This document shows, piece by piece, positions 26,270 through 34,860 of a stretch of 64,000 bases of DNA. The DNA is taken from positions 62,001-126,000 of the forward strand of contig NZ_LYVP01000005.1 of NCBI RefSeq assembly GCF_001984065.1. Reading direction: 5' to 3'. The stretch is from Pseudomonas sp. KK4 (GTDB lineage: Bacteria; Pseudomonadota; Gammaproteobacteria; Pseudomonadales; Pseudomonadaceae). Both the position numbers and the translations under genes were made by a program. The notes beneath the pieces were generated by a model that did no database searches, was not told the DNA's origin, and saw only the letters and a list, made by a program, of their open reading frames with translations. How positions within the stretch are numbered: the stretch's first letter is position 1; every line of letters begins with the position of its first letter.

Positions 26270-27241
26270 ATGGGTAGAGTTGTTGCTGCTGCGGTTTACA
26301 GCGCTGGTAAGAAGATCACCAATATCACACTCGACGAAGGCGCGGCCTGGGCTGCAAAGCCCGGGCACTTTGTCTGGATCGGTCTGGAAGAACCTAACGC
26401 CGAGGAACTCTACAACCTGCAGCGCCAGTTCAATCTGCACGAGCTGGCCATTGAAGACGCGCTGGAAAAACACAGCCGCCCCAAACTTGAAACCTTCGGC
26501 GATGCGCTGTTCATCGTCACCTATTCCCCCATTCGGGAAGACGGCAAGCTCAAGTTCATCGAAACCCATATTTTTGCCGGCAACGGCTACATCATTACTG
26601 CGCGCAACGGTCATTCGGCGTCCTACGCCTATGTCCGACAGCGCTGTGAGCAACGTCCGCTACTGCTGGAGCACGGGGAAGATTTCGTCCTCTATGCCAT
26701 CCTCGATTTCGTGATCGAAAACTACCAGCCCATGGGCGAAGCGATCCATGCCGAGATTGATGAGCTCGAACGCAATGTCATGTGCAGCTCGCTGAACGAG
26801 CGCGATATCCAGAACCTTCACGCCCTGCGTCGCGACGTGTTGCGTCTGCGCCGTTACGCCGCGCCAATGGTAGAAATTGGCGAAGAACTGCAGAAGCTGA
26901 GCTTTCCGTTCATCGACAAGAACATGCGCCCGTACTTCCGTGACGTACAGATTCATGTCACACGGCAACTGGAAGATTTGACGACCCTGGCGGACATTGC
27001 CAGCCAGACCATCGAAGTCGGGGTGTTGCTGGAAGCCTCGCGCCAGAGTGTGGTGCAGCGCAAGTTTGCCGCATGGGCGGCGATCCTGGCGTTTCCGACG
27101 GCGGTGGCGGGGATTTACGGGATGAATTTCCAGAACATGCCAGAGCTGAGCTGGCATTACGGGTATTTCGCCGTGCTGGGGTTCATTACGGTGGGGTGTG
27201 TGGGGTTGTGGGCAAGCTTCAAGCGATCGGGCTGGTTGTAA
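26270..27241 (+). CDS. corA: CorA family divalent-cation (Mg2+/Co2+) transporter
   Basis: A 323-residue CorA channel. A long cytoplasmic alpha/beta domain and stalk helix are followed by two C-terminal membrane helices. The universally conserved pore motif is 'YGMNFQNMPE' between them (G-M-N near residue 283). Length and motif are standard. The last residues 'ASFKRSGWL' are typical of the family. No partner gene is adjacent. Confidence 0.96.
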   Translation: MGRVVAAAVYSAGKKITNITLDEGAAWAAKPGHFVWIGLEEPNAEELYNLQRQFNLHELAIEDALEKHSRPKLETFGDALFIVTYSPIREDGKLKFIETHIFAGNGYIITARNGHSASYAYVRQRCEQRPLLLEHGEDFVLYAILDFVIENYQPMGEAIHAEIDELERNVMCSSLNERDIQNLHALRRDVLRLRRYAAPMVEIGEELQKLSFPFIDKNMRPYFRDVQIHVTRQLEDLTTLADIASQTIEVGVLLEASRQSVVQRKFAAWAAILAFPTAVAGIYGMNFQNMPELSWHYGYFAVLGFITVGCVGLWASFKRSGWL

Positions 27242-27253
27242 CCGAAGATCAAC

Positions 27254-27319
27254 ACCTTCGCGGGCAAGCCTCGCTCCTACAGGTGACTGTGTTTCCCGTA
27301 GGAGCTTGCCCGCGAAGCG
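27254..27319. repeat. REP inverted repeat (TTCGCGGGCAAGC type)
   Basis: Units CCTTCGCGGGCAAGC...CTCCTAC and GTAGGAGCTTGCCCGCGAAG face each other between corA and the convergent amidotransferase gene. Confidence 0.85.
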
Positions 27320-27326
27320 TCTGATT

Positions 27327-28055
27327 TTAAACCGCCTGAACGTCCGGCTTGTGCGCCACAAACCGCATCATCCACTCCGCCACCGTAGTGCCGTGGTGCT
27401 CACTGTCCAGGCTGGCAATCCCTTTCGAATAAATCTGCTCACCCAACACCTGCTGACGAATATCCAGCAATGCCCGGGAGTAGTCATGAATGAACTCCGG
27501 ATGCCCCTGGAAGCACAGCACCTGATCGTTGATGTGGTACGCGGCGAACGGGCAGAAATCGCTGGAGGCGATGACCGTGGCGTTTTCCGGCAGTGATGTC
27601 ACCTGGTCCTGGTGGCTGATCAACAGCGTCAGTTCTTCGCGCACCGGGCTCATCCACGGTGCCTTGGCGGCCAGCTTGTAATTGTGGGTGCCGACACCCC
27701 AGCCCTGGGGCGCGCGTTCGCTCTTGCCGCCGAGCAACAACGCCAGCAACTGATGGCCGAAGCACACGCCCAGCAGTTTGTCGCCGCGCTCGTAGCGCTT
27801 GAGCAAATACGCCTTGAGGGTCTGGATCCACGGGTCGGTCCCGAAGGAATCGGCCTTGCTGCCGGTGACCAGGTAGGCGTCGAAGGTCAGGTCGTCGCTG
27901 GGATAGTCGCCCTGGACGACGTTGTAGATGGTGAATTCAGCGGCAATGGGTTGCTGCGAAAACAGGCGCTTGAACATCTGCCCGTAGCCCTGATATTGGT
28001 CGACCAATTCCGGACGCAGGTTGTCGGTTTCCAGAATGCAGATGCGTAACGACAT
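27327..28055 (-). CDS. Class I glutamine amidotransferase (GMP synthase N-terminal type)
   Basis: A 242-residue stand-alone glutaminase-type domain. The catalytic Cys is in 'LLGVCFGHQLLALLLGG' and the His-Glu pair is in 'CFQGHPEF'. Such proteins usually work with a synthetase subunit or as gamma-glutamyl-type hydrolases, but no partner is next to it. ATG 28055 is the start because homology begins at MSLRICILETDN; an upstream in-frame ATG at 28112 adds unrelated residues. Confidence 0.87.
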   Translation of the reverse strand: MSLRICILETDNLRPELVDQYQGYGQMFKRLFSQQPIAAEFTIYNVVQGDYPSDDLTFDAYLVTGSKADSFGTDPWIQTLKAYLLKRYERGDKLLGVCFGHQLLALLLGGKSERAPQGWGVGTHNYKLAAKAPWMSPVREELTLLISHQDQVTSLPENATVIASSDFCPFAAYHINDQVLCFQGHPEFIHDYSRALLDIRQQVLGEQIYSKGIASLDSEHHGTTVAEWMMRFVAHKPDVQAV

Positions 28056-28148
28056 AAAAAATACCTGACACGTGAAGGGAATAATGCACACCCCAGAGCC
28101 TGCCTCGAACACTGCGACAAGGCAAGCCCCACGGTGTGTCAGCGGTCC

Positions 28149-30293
28149 CTAAAACGTCTCGCCGGAGGCGGCTTTTTCCAGCAGCAGGGCTGGCGGCGCG
28201 AAGCGCTCACCATACTGCCCGGCCAGGTACTGGGCGCGGGCGACGAAATCCTTGACCCCGTATTGATTGATGAATTGCAGGGCGCCGCCGGTCCAGGCGG
28301 CGAAACCGATGCCGAAGATCGAGCCGACGTTGGCATCGGCGGTCGACGTCAGCACCCCCTCCTCTACGCAGCGCACGGTTTCGATGGCTTGCACAAACAG
28401 CAAGCGATCGCGCACGTCCTTCGCTGAAATCTGCCCGTCGGCCCGTTCAAAGCGGGTTTTCAGTTCCGGCCACAGGTGCTTCTGGCCACCCGCCGGATAC
28501 TCGTAGAAACCGCCTCCCGCCGCCTTGCCCGGGCGCTTGTATTCGTTGAGCAGCAGGTCGATCACCGCAAATGCCGGGTGCTCGACCAGCGGCTTGCCTT
28601 CGGCCTGAAGGTCCTTGGCGGTCTGCTGACGGATATGGCTCATCAGGCTCAGAGACACTTCGTCCGAGATTGCCAAGGGCCCGATGGGCATGCCCGCCTT
28701 GCGCGCCTCGGTCTCGATCATCGCCGCGCTGACGCCTTCACCCAGCATCGCAATACCTTCGTTGGTGAACGTGCCGAACACCCGCGAGGTAAAGAACCCT
28801 CGACTGTCGTTGACCACAATCGGCGTCTTCTTGATTTGCAGGACGAAATCGAAGCCGCGAGCCAGGGTCTCGTCGCTGGTGTGGGTGCCCTTGATGATTT
28901 CCACCAGCGGCATTTTGTCCACGGGGCTGAAGAAATGCAGGCCGATGAACTTGCTCGGATCCGGCACCGCGGTGGCCAGGCCGCTGATCGGCAGGGTCGA
29001 GGTGTTGGAAGCGATCACCGCATCCGCGCCGACAACCTGTTGCGCAGCCAGGGAAACCCTGGCCTTGAGCTCCCGATCCTCGAACACCGCTTCGATGATC
29101 AGATCGCAACCGGCCAGGTCGGCATCGCTGTCGGTGCTGTGGATGCGCGCCAGCACGGTTTCGCGCTGCTCGGCGCTCATTTGCCCGCGCGCCACTTTCT
29201 TGTCCAGCAGGGCTGCGGAGTGCAACTTGCCCTTCTCGGCAGCAGCAAGGGTGATGTCCTTGAGTACGACTTGGATACCGGCCGATGCGCTGACAAACGC
29301 GATCCCGGCGCCCATCATCCCGGCACCCAGTACGCCCACTTTTTGAGTGACGTAAGGCACCATCCCCTGTGGTCGCGAACCACCGGCATTGATTTCGTTG
29401 AGCTGGAACCAAAAGGTGCCGATCAGGTTTTTCGACACCTGGCCGGTGGTCAATTCGGTGAAGTAGCGGGTTTCGATCAGGTGCGCCGTGTCGAAATCCA
29501 CCTGAGCGCCTTCCACGGCGGCACAGAGGATTTTCTCCGGCGCCGGCATGCAGCCCTGGGTTTTGCTGCGCAGGATCGACGGGGCAATGGCCAGCATCTG
29601 CGCGACTTTCGGGTTCGACGGCGTGCCGCCCGGGATCTGATAGCCCTTCACGTCCCAACGCTGAACCGCCGTGGGATTGGCATTGATCCAGGCGCGGGCC
29701 TTGGCCAGCAGTTCATCGCGATCCGCGGCCAGCTCATCGATCAACCCCGCTTGCAGCGCCTGTTGCGGACGGATTTTTTTGCCCTCGAGCACGTACGGCA
29801 AAGCCTTTTCCAGCCCGAGCATGCGCACCATCCGTACCACCCCGCCGCCCCCCGGCAGCAGGCCAAGGGTCACTTCCGGCAGGCCTAGCTGCACAGACGA
29901 ATCATCCAGCGCCACGCGATGATGGCAGGCCAGGCAGATTTCCCAACCGCCCCCCAGGGCCGCGCCATTGATTGCCGCGACCACCGGTTTGCCGAGGGTT
30001 TCCAGGGTGCGCAGCTGCCCCTTGAGGCCCAGCACCATGTCGTAAAAGGCTTTGGCTTGAGGTTTGCCGACCTTGATCAATTCGTTGAGGTCACCGCCGG
30101 CGAAGAAGGTTTTCTTGCCCGAGGTAATGACAACGCCGGCAATGCTGTCCTTTTCCGCCACCAGGCGCTCAACGCACTCGGCCATGGCGTCGCGGTACAG
30201 CGCATTCATGGTGTTGGCGCTCTGGCCCGGCATGTCGATGGTCAGGACGACGATCCGGTCCTGGCCCTTTTCGTAACGAATGGCTTGGCTCAT
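28149..30293 (-). CDS. FadB-like multifunctional enzyme (enoyl-CoA hydratase / 3-hydroxyacyl-CoA dehydrogenase)
   Basis: A 714-residue fusion. Residues about 1-200 are a crotonase domain with 'GKKTFFAGGDLNELIKV' and 'NGAALGGGWEICLACHHRVAL'. From about 315 a Rossmann domain follows with 'VGVLGAGMMGAGIAFVSASAG', then the helical dehydrogenase C-terminal domains. It would catalyse two beta-oxidation steps. It ends the operon that begins with the thiolase 24 bases upstream. The set is the second type of fad pair that I recall from Pseudomonas. Confidence 0.93.
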   Translation of the reverse strand: MSQAIRYEKGQDRIVVLTIDMPGQSANTMNALYRDAMAECVERLVAEKDSIAGVVITSGKKTFFAGGDLNELIKVGKPQAKAFYDMVLGLKGQLRTLETLGKPVVAAINGAALGGGWEICLACHHRVALDDSSVQLGLPEVTLGLLPGGGGVVRMVRMLGLEKALPYVLEGKKIRPQQALQAGLIDELAADRDELLAKARAWINANPTAVQRWDVKGYQIPGGTPSNPKVAQMLAIAPSILRSKTQGCMPAPEKILCAAVEGAQVDFDTAHLIETRYFTELTTGQVSKNLIGTFWFQLNEINAGGSRPQGMVPYVTQKVGVLGAGMMGAGIAFVSASAGIQVVLKDITLAAAEKGKLHSAALLDKKVARGQMSAEQRETVLARIHSTDSDADLAGCDLIIEAVFEDRELKARVSLAAQQVVGADAVIASNTSTLPISGLATAVPDPSKFIGLHFFSPVDKMPLVEIIKGTHTSDETLARGFDFVLQIKKTPIVVNDSRGFFTSRVFGTFTNEGIAMLGEGVSAAMIETEARKAGMPIGPLAISDEVSLSLMSHIRQQTAKDLQAEGKPLVEHPAFAVIDLLLNEYKRPGKAAGGGFYEYPAGGQKHLWPELKTRFERADGQISAKDVRDRLLFVQAIETVRCVEEGVLTSTADANVGSIFGIGFAAWTGGALQFINQYGVKDFVARAQYLAGQYGERFAPPALLLEKAASGETF

Positions 30294-30317
30294 AAACAGG
30301 TTCCTTGAAATCCGGGG

Positions 30318-31523
30318 TCAGAGGCGTTCGATGATGGTGGCGATGCCCATGCCGCCGCCGACACACAGGGTGGCCAGGCCATAACGCAGGTGCCGGGCCT
30401 CCAGTTCGTCGAGCAAGGTGCCGAGAATCGCGCAGCCGGTGGCGCCCAGGGGGTGACCCATGGCGATGGAACCGCCGTTGACGTTGACCTTGTCCGGGTC
30501 GACGGCCATGTCCTTGATGAACTTCAGCACCACCGAAGCAAACGCCTCGTTGACCTCGAACAAGTCGATGTCTTGCACCCGCAGCCCGGCCTTGGCCAGC
30601 GCCTTGCGGGTGGCCGGCGCGGGGCCGGTGAGCATGATGGTCGGGTCGGTGCTGGTCACTGCCGTGGCGACGATCCGCGCCCGCGGCCGCAAGCCCAGCG
30701 CCAGTCCCTTGGCTTCGGAGCCGATCAGCATCAACGCCGCGCCATCGACGATGCCGGAACTGTTGCCCGGCGTGTGCACATGGTTGATGCGCTCGACCTG
30801 GCTGTAGACCCGCAGCGCGGTGGCGTCGAAGCCCATTTGGCCCATCAGCTCGAAACTGGGCTTGAGCTTGCCCAGGCCTTCCAGGGTGGAATCGGCGCGG
30901 ATGAATTCATCGTGATCGAGCAGGATGATGCCGTTCTGGTCCTGCACCGGCACCAGTGACCGGGCGAACGAGCCGTCGGCCCGGGCCCGCGCGGCTTTGT
31001 GTTGCGAGTGCAGCGCGTAGGCATCGACGTCCTGCCGGCTGAAGCCTTCGAGGGTGGCGATCAGGTCGGCGCCCACGCCCTGTGGGGTGAAATGGCTGTG
31101 CAGATTGGTTTGCGGGTCCAGCGCCCAGGCCCCGCCATCGCTGCCCATGGGCACCCGCGACATGGATTCCACGCCGCCGACCACCACCAGGTCTTCGAAG
31201 CCGGAGCGCACTTTCATCGCCCCCAGGTTCACCGCTTCCAGGCCCGATGCGCAGAAACGATTGATCTGTATCCCGGCGACGCTGACGTCCCAGTCCGCCA
31301 CTTGGGCGGCGGTCTTGGCAATATCGGCGCCTTGATCGCCAATGGGCGTGACGCAGCCGAGCACAACGTCATCGACCTGACGGGTGTCCAGATCACTGCG
31401 CTGCTGCAGCGCCCTGAGCAACCCGGCCACCAGGTTCACCGGTTTGACACTGTGCAAGGCGCCATCGGCCTTGCCCTTGCCACGGGGCGTGCGTAACGCA
31501 TCGAAAATCAACGCTTGGGTCAT
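30318..31523 (-). CDS. Acetyl-CoA C-acyltransferase (FadA-like thiolase)
   Basis: A 401-residue thiolase. The acyl-accepting Cys is in '[12 protein letters not shown]', the catalytic His in '[15 protein letters not shown]', and the C-terminal Cys in 'LCVGGGMG'. It performs thiolytic cleavage and completes beta-oxidation together with the downstream FadB-like enzyme. ATG 31523 is the first gene of the leftward operon, and a LysR or TetR site was not evident in the 420-base upstream region. Confidence 0.94.
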   Translation of the reverse strand: MTQALIFDALRTPRGKGKADGALHSVKPVNLVAGLLRALQQRSDLDTRQVDDVVLGCVTPIGDQGADIAKTAAQVADWDVSVAGIQINRFCASGLEAVNLGAMKVRSGFEDLVVVGGVESMSRVPMGSDGGAWALDPQTNLHSHFTPQGVGADLIATLEGFSRQDVDAYALHSQHKAARARADGSFARSLVPVQDQNGIILLDHDEFIRADSTLEGLGKLKPSFELMGQMGFDATALRVYSQVERINHVHTPGNSSGIVDGAALMLIGSEAKGLALGLRPRARIVATAVTSTDPTIMLTGPAPATRKALAKAGLRVQDIDLFEVNEAFASVVLKFIKDMAVDPDKVNVNGGSIAMGHPLGATGCAILGTLLDELEARHLRYGLATLCVGGGMGIATIIERL

Positions 31524-31946
31524 GACATCCTCGATCTTGTTATTGGATATTGGAACTGCGCAAGGTGGCGATCCTTTGTCCGTTCAAGCAGCCTCCACCT
31601 TATTCCCAGCCACCCTGGATTCAATGACCGCAACGCTCACCTGTATTGACGCACACGCTCAGACGGACGGTCATCTTCAGCTCGATCCGCAGGTTCGATA
31701 CACGAGAGTGTCTAGCAAAAGGCCGCCAATGAAGCTGGCAATAGGCCTCATGCCTTTTTAATAGCGTTGAACGAGCTCTCCATACTAAAAGGATCTAAAC
31801 CACGAGTGACGCGGGCTCTAAGGTGAACATGTACGAAGTTGTCGTCGGGTTTTGCCGAGGCGCTCGTCCTACAGGAAGTGCACCGTTTGCCGTCATGGAG
31901 ATATGCAGGCAGGCATCAGGAAATAACAAAAAGAAGGCGGTCAGCC
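31524..31946. other. 423-base intergenic region with two divergent promoters
   Basis: No gene is supported. It carries the upstream DNA of the thiolase operon and of the rightward 31-residue gene. A short hairpin with T-tail, AGGC-ctcat-GCCTTTTTAA (31743-31760), may end a small rightward transcript or be a chance structure. Confidence 0.4.
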
Positions 31947-32042
31947 ATGTTCAAACAATCGAAAGTTCGTCAAGCAGGACTCATTCTCTTCGCCACGACA
32001 CTGTTGTTGATTCTGCCGAACCTGACCAAGGTCATCGGCTAG
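31947..32042 (+). CDS. 31-residue single-pass membrane protein
   Basis: MFKQSKVRQAGLILFATTLLLI... reads as a basic N-terminus (K, K, R) followed by about 18 hydrophobic residues (LILFATTLLLILPNL) and a short tail T-K-V-I-G. ATG 31947 has AGGCGG upstream. It is below the size usual for annotation. The basic-then-hydrophobic layout predicts one membrane helix with the N-terminus inside. It precedes the cytochrome gene by 127 bases. Confidence 0.5.
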   Translation: MFKQSKVRQAGLILFATTLLLILPNLTKVIG

Positions 32043-32168
32043 CCGGTTTGTGGTAATCACGGTGCCAGACTTTTAAATCGCCACTACAAAAATGTGACTG
32101 GCTCGCTACCCGAGCCAGCGTGGCTATGCCAACCTTTGCGGCATTTCCACGACACGGACGGCGATCCC

Positions 32169-32975
32169 TTGAAAACGCTCATTACGTTAGGGGCCCTGCT
32201 GCTCAGCACGCCTCTGTATGCCGCACAGCTCAACCTTGAGCTGGGCGAGAACAGTCGTACCTGGCAGACCGAGCAATTGCTCGAGCACCCTCAAGCCCAG
32301 ACCATCACCATCCCCAATGATGTTTCCTATAAACGCGACATGAGCTACCGCGCAGTGCCGCTGGCGGTGTTGCTGACCGGTGTGAAGCCTGAAGATCACC
32401 TGCAAGCGGTGGCGCTCGATGGTTTCGCTGCGGAATTGTCGGCGGCGCCGTTGCTCAACACACAGGGCGCGCGGGCCTGGCTGGCGATTGAAGACCCGGC
32501 GAAACCCTGGCCGCCGCTGTCCGAAGGCAAACACAGCGCCGGGCCGTTTTACCTGGTCTGGACCGATCCCCAGGCCGGCAAGATCAGCCCGGAACAATGG
32601 CCGTTCGAAGTCGCCAGCATCAAGCGCATGGCACCGGTGGCAGAGCGCTTCCCTGCCCTGCTGCCAGATCCGGCGTTGAAGGCTGACGCCCCGGTGAACC
32701 GGGGTTTCGCGCTGTTCCAGAAAAACTGCCTGGCCTGCCACCGCCTGAACGGTGCCGGGGATTCGCAGTTCGGGCCGGACCTCAATATTCCCTACAACCC
32801 CACCGAGTACTTCGGTGCGGACTTCCTCAAACGCTATATCCGTGATCCGCAGAGCTTGCGCCGCTGGCCCCAGGCGAAGATGCCCGGGTTCTCTGCCGAG
32901 GTATTGCCGGATGAGGAGTTGGCGATGCTGGTGAGTTATCTGAAACACATGGCTGGCCGAAAAACCCAGCCCTGA
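32169..32975 (+). CDS. Exported c-type cytochrome with a sulfite-oxidase-like N-terminal domain
   Basis: A 268-residue protein with a signal peptide (TLGALLLSTPLYA-AQ). Residues about 20-180 resemble the beta-rich oxidoreductase molybdopterin-binding domain ('VPLAVLLTGVKPEDHLQAVALDGFAAELSAAPLL'), and residues about 190-268 form a monohaem cytochrome c with 'NCLACHRLNGAGDS' (C-x-x-C-H) and the Met ligand in 'QAKMPGFS'. It starts at TTG 32169, with no in-frame ATG that would keep the signal peptide. No molybdopterin Cys is obvious, so the first domain may be non-catalytic. Confidence 0.8.
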   Translation: MKTLITLGALLLSTPLYAAQLNLELGENSRTWQTEQLLEHPQAQTITIPNDVSYKRDMSYRAVPLAVLLTGVKPEDHLQAVALDGFAAELSAAPLLNTQGARAWLAIEDPAKPWPPLSEGKHSAGPFYLVWTDPQAGKISPEQWPFEVASIKRMAPVAERFPALLPDPALKADAPVNRGFALFQKNCLACHRLNGAGDSQFGPDLNIPYNPTEYFGADFLKRYIRDPQSLRRWPQAKMPGFSAEVLPDEELAMLVSYLKHMAGRKTQP

Positions 32976-32987
32976 CACCACCCATCC

Positions 32988-33079
32988 TGTAGGAGCGATG
33001 CTTGCTCGCGATCACGGTGGGTCAGCTACAAAAGTATTGACCGAACTACCGCTATCTCGAGCAAGCATCGCTCCTACAG
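32988..33079. repeat. REP inverted repeat (TGTAGGAGC type)
   Basis: TGTAGGAGCGATGCTTGCTCGC and its inverted partner TCGAGCAAGCATCGCTCCTACA flank a spacer of about 40 bases, between convergent genes. Confidence 0.88.
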
Positions 33080-33091
33080 GGGGGCATCAGC

Positions 33092-33901
33092 TTATTGCTG
33101 CTGCACGGAAATCACCGGCGCCGGCGTCGGGGTCACCAGCACCTTGGCGTGCATCTGCTCGCAACCTCCGCCACGGCGCATGCCGCGCACCGGGCAGGCG
33201 TCCAGGTAGTCCAGGCCCACCGCCAGTTTGAGGTGGCGCTCCGGCCGGGCCAGTTCGTTGGTCACGTCGAAGCTGTACCAGGCGTCATCGAGCCAGGCTT
33301 CGGCCCAGGCGTGACTGGCCAGGTGCTCGCTGTTTTCGCTGTACAGGTAACCCGACACATAACGCGCCGGAATCCCCAGGCTGCGGGCGCAGGCGAGGAA
33401 GGCATGGGTGTGGTCCTGGCACACGCCTGAGCCACCGGCAAAGGCCTTCGCCGCGCTGGTGTCCACCTCCGTGGCCCCCGGCGTGTAGGTCATGTGCTGG
33501 TTCAGGCCATGCATCAGGTCGATCAGCGCGGTTCGGTCGCGGCGCTTCTTGCACTCCTTCTCGGCGAACGCGCGCAACGCCGCATCGGCCTCGGTCAGCC
33601 GAGTGAAGCGCAAAAACGGCAGCGCCGACTGGCTCTCGTGCTCGGCTTCGCGCAATTCGTCGATATCGACCTGGCCCCGGGCGCCGATGATGATCGCCTC
33701 ATGGGGCTCGTCCATGGTCAGCACGTGCAGGATGTTGCCGAACGGATCGAGTTGCGCACGCACCGGGCGCGGCAGGTCCAGCTGCCAGCTCAGGACGTGC
33801 TGACGCTCGCTGTCGTGGGGTGTCAGTCGCAAATACTGGATGCTCGCCCGCACCTGATCTTCGTAGTGATAGGTGGTCTCGTGGCTAATGGAAAGTCTCA
33901 T
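33092..33901 (-). CDS. Transglutaminase-like cysteine protease
   Basis: A 269-residue protein of the transglutaminase/protease superfamily. The catalytic triad is Cys in 'GGSGVCQDHTHAFLACAR', His in 'LASHAWAEAW' and Asp in 'YSFDVTNE'. There is no signal peptide, so it acts in the cytoplasm. It is the third gene of an operon with an alpha-E protein and a circularly permuted ATP-grasp enzyme, and its ATG overlaps the alpha-E stop. This trio has been proposed to make and process a peptide tag. Confidence 0.92.
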   Translation of the reverse strand: MRLSISHETTYHYEDQVRASIQYLRLTPHDSERQHVLSWQLDLPRPVRAQLDPFGNILHVLTMDEPHEAIIIGARGQVDIDELREAEHESQSALPFLRFTRLTEADAALRAFAEKECKKRRDRTALIDLMHGLNQHMTYTPGATEVDTSAAKAFAGGSGVCQDHTHAFLACARSLGIPARYVSGYLYSENSEHLASHAWAEAWLDDAWYSFDVTNELARPERHLKLAVGLDYLDACPVRGMRRGGGCEQMHAKVLVTPTPAPVISVQQQ

Positions 33902-34848
33902 GCAGCCTCCAGGTAGGAACTGTGAATCGCGTTGCCCAACTGGCGTACCAGCGGGATGAACTCGGTGAGCCAGGCGTGCAGGCCTTCGTCGAGGATTTCG
34001 GTGATGCCGGTGTAGCGCAGGCGTGCGTCCATCTCCGCCGCCAGGCGTTGCGCCGGTCGGCCGTTGGCTCCCGGCAACTGGGCAAGGATCTGGTCGATTT
34101 CCTCAGTGCAGGCGCGCAGCGAACGCGGCACGTCCGCGCGCAGCAACAGCAGCTCGGCCACATGCCGGGCGCCCGGGGCGTCGCGGTAGATTTCGGTGTA
34201 GGCCTCGAACGACGACAGCGCCCGCAGCAAGGCGCTCCACTGGTAATAGGCGTGGGCCGTGCCGTCGCTGACCGCTTCGGCCTGATCACCCGCCATTTCG
34301 TAACGGGCATCGAGCAGACGCAAGGTGTTGTCGGCCCGTTCGATGAAGGTGCCCAGGCGAATGAAACGGAAGGCGTCGTTACGCATGATGGTGCCGTAGG
34401 ACGCGCCGCGAAACAGGTGGGAACGTTCCTTGATCCACTCGCAGAATCGGCTCATGCCATAGCGGCTGAGGCCCTGCTCGGCAATCCCGCGAATTTCCAG
34501 CCAGGTGGCGTTGATGTTTTCCCACATGTCGGCGGTGATTCGCCCGCGCACCGCGTGGGCACTGGCCCGCGCCGCGCCCAGGCAGCTGTAGATGCTCGCC
34601 GGGTTCGCCGCGTCCAGGGCGAAAAAATGCAGCAGGCGCTCGGCGTGCAGTTCGCCGTGGCGTTCCAGGTAATCGTCCAGGGTGCCGGTGATCAACAGCG
34701 GCATGGCCAGTTCGTGCAGACCGTTGCCACGACCATCCTGTGGCATCAGTGACAGCGAATAACTGATGTCGAGCATCCGTGCGAGGTTTTCCGCCCGCTC
34801 CAGGTAACGCGACATCCAATACAGATCCGAGGCAGTTCTACTTAACAT
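33898..34848 (-). CDS. Alpha-E domain protein (all-helical, partner of ATP-grasp)
   Basis: A 316-residue protein, almost all alpha-helical, opening with 'MLSRTASDLYWMSRYLERAENLARMLDISY', the characteristic alpha-E start. No enzymatic motif is seen. It sits between the ATP-grasp and the transglutaminase genes, overlapping the latter by four bases (ATGA) and following the former by 12. It probably forms a complex or carrier with them. Confidence 0.92.
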   Translation of the reverse strand: MLSRTASDLYWMSRYLERAENLARMLDISYSLSLMPQDGRGNGLHELAMPLLITGTLDDYLERHGELHAERLLHFFALDAANPASIYSCLGAARASAHAVRGRITADMWENINATWLEIRGIAEQGLSRYGMSRFCEWIKERSHLFRGASYGTIMRNDAFRFIRLGTFIERADNTLRLLDARYEMAGDQAEAVSDGTAHAYYQWSALLRALSSFEAYTEIYRDAPGARHVAELLLLRADVPRSLRACTEEIDQILAQLPGANGRPAQRLAAEMDARLRYTGITEILDEGLHAWLTEFIPLVRQLGNAIHSSYLEAA

Positions 34849-34860
34849 GACAGGCTTCCT

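Noticed and set aside
28476..29888. 470-codon frame antisense to the FadB-like gene
   Set aside because: It is a shadow of a high-GC gene: low-complexity His/Gln/Arg-rich translation and no recognisable domain, while the opposite strand has complete enzyme motifs.
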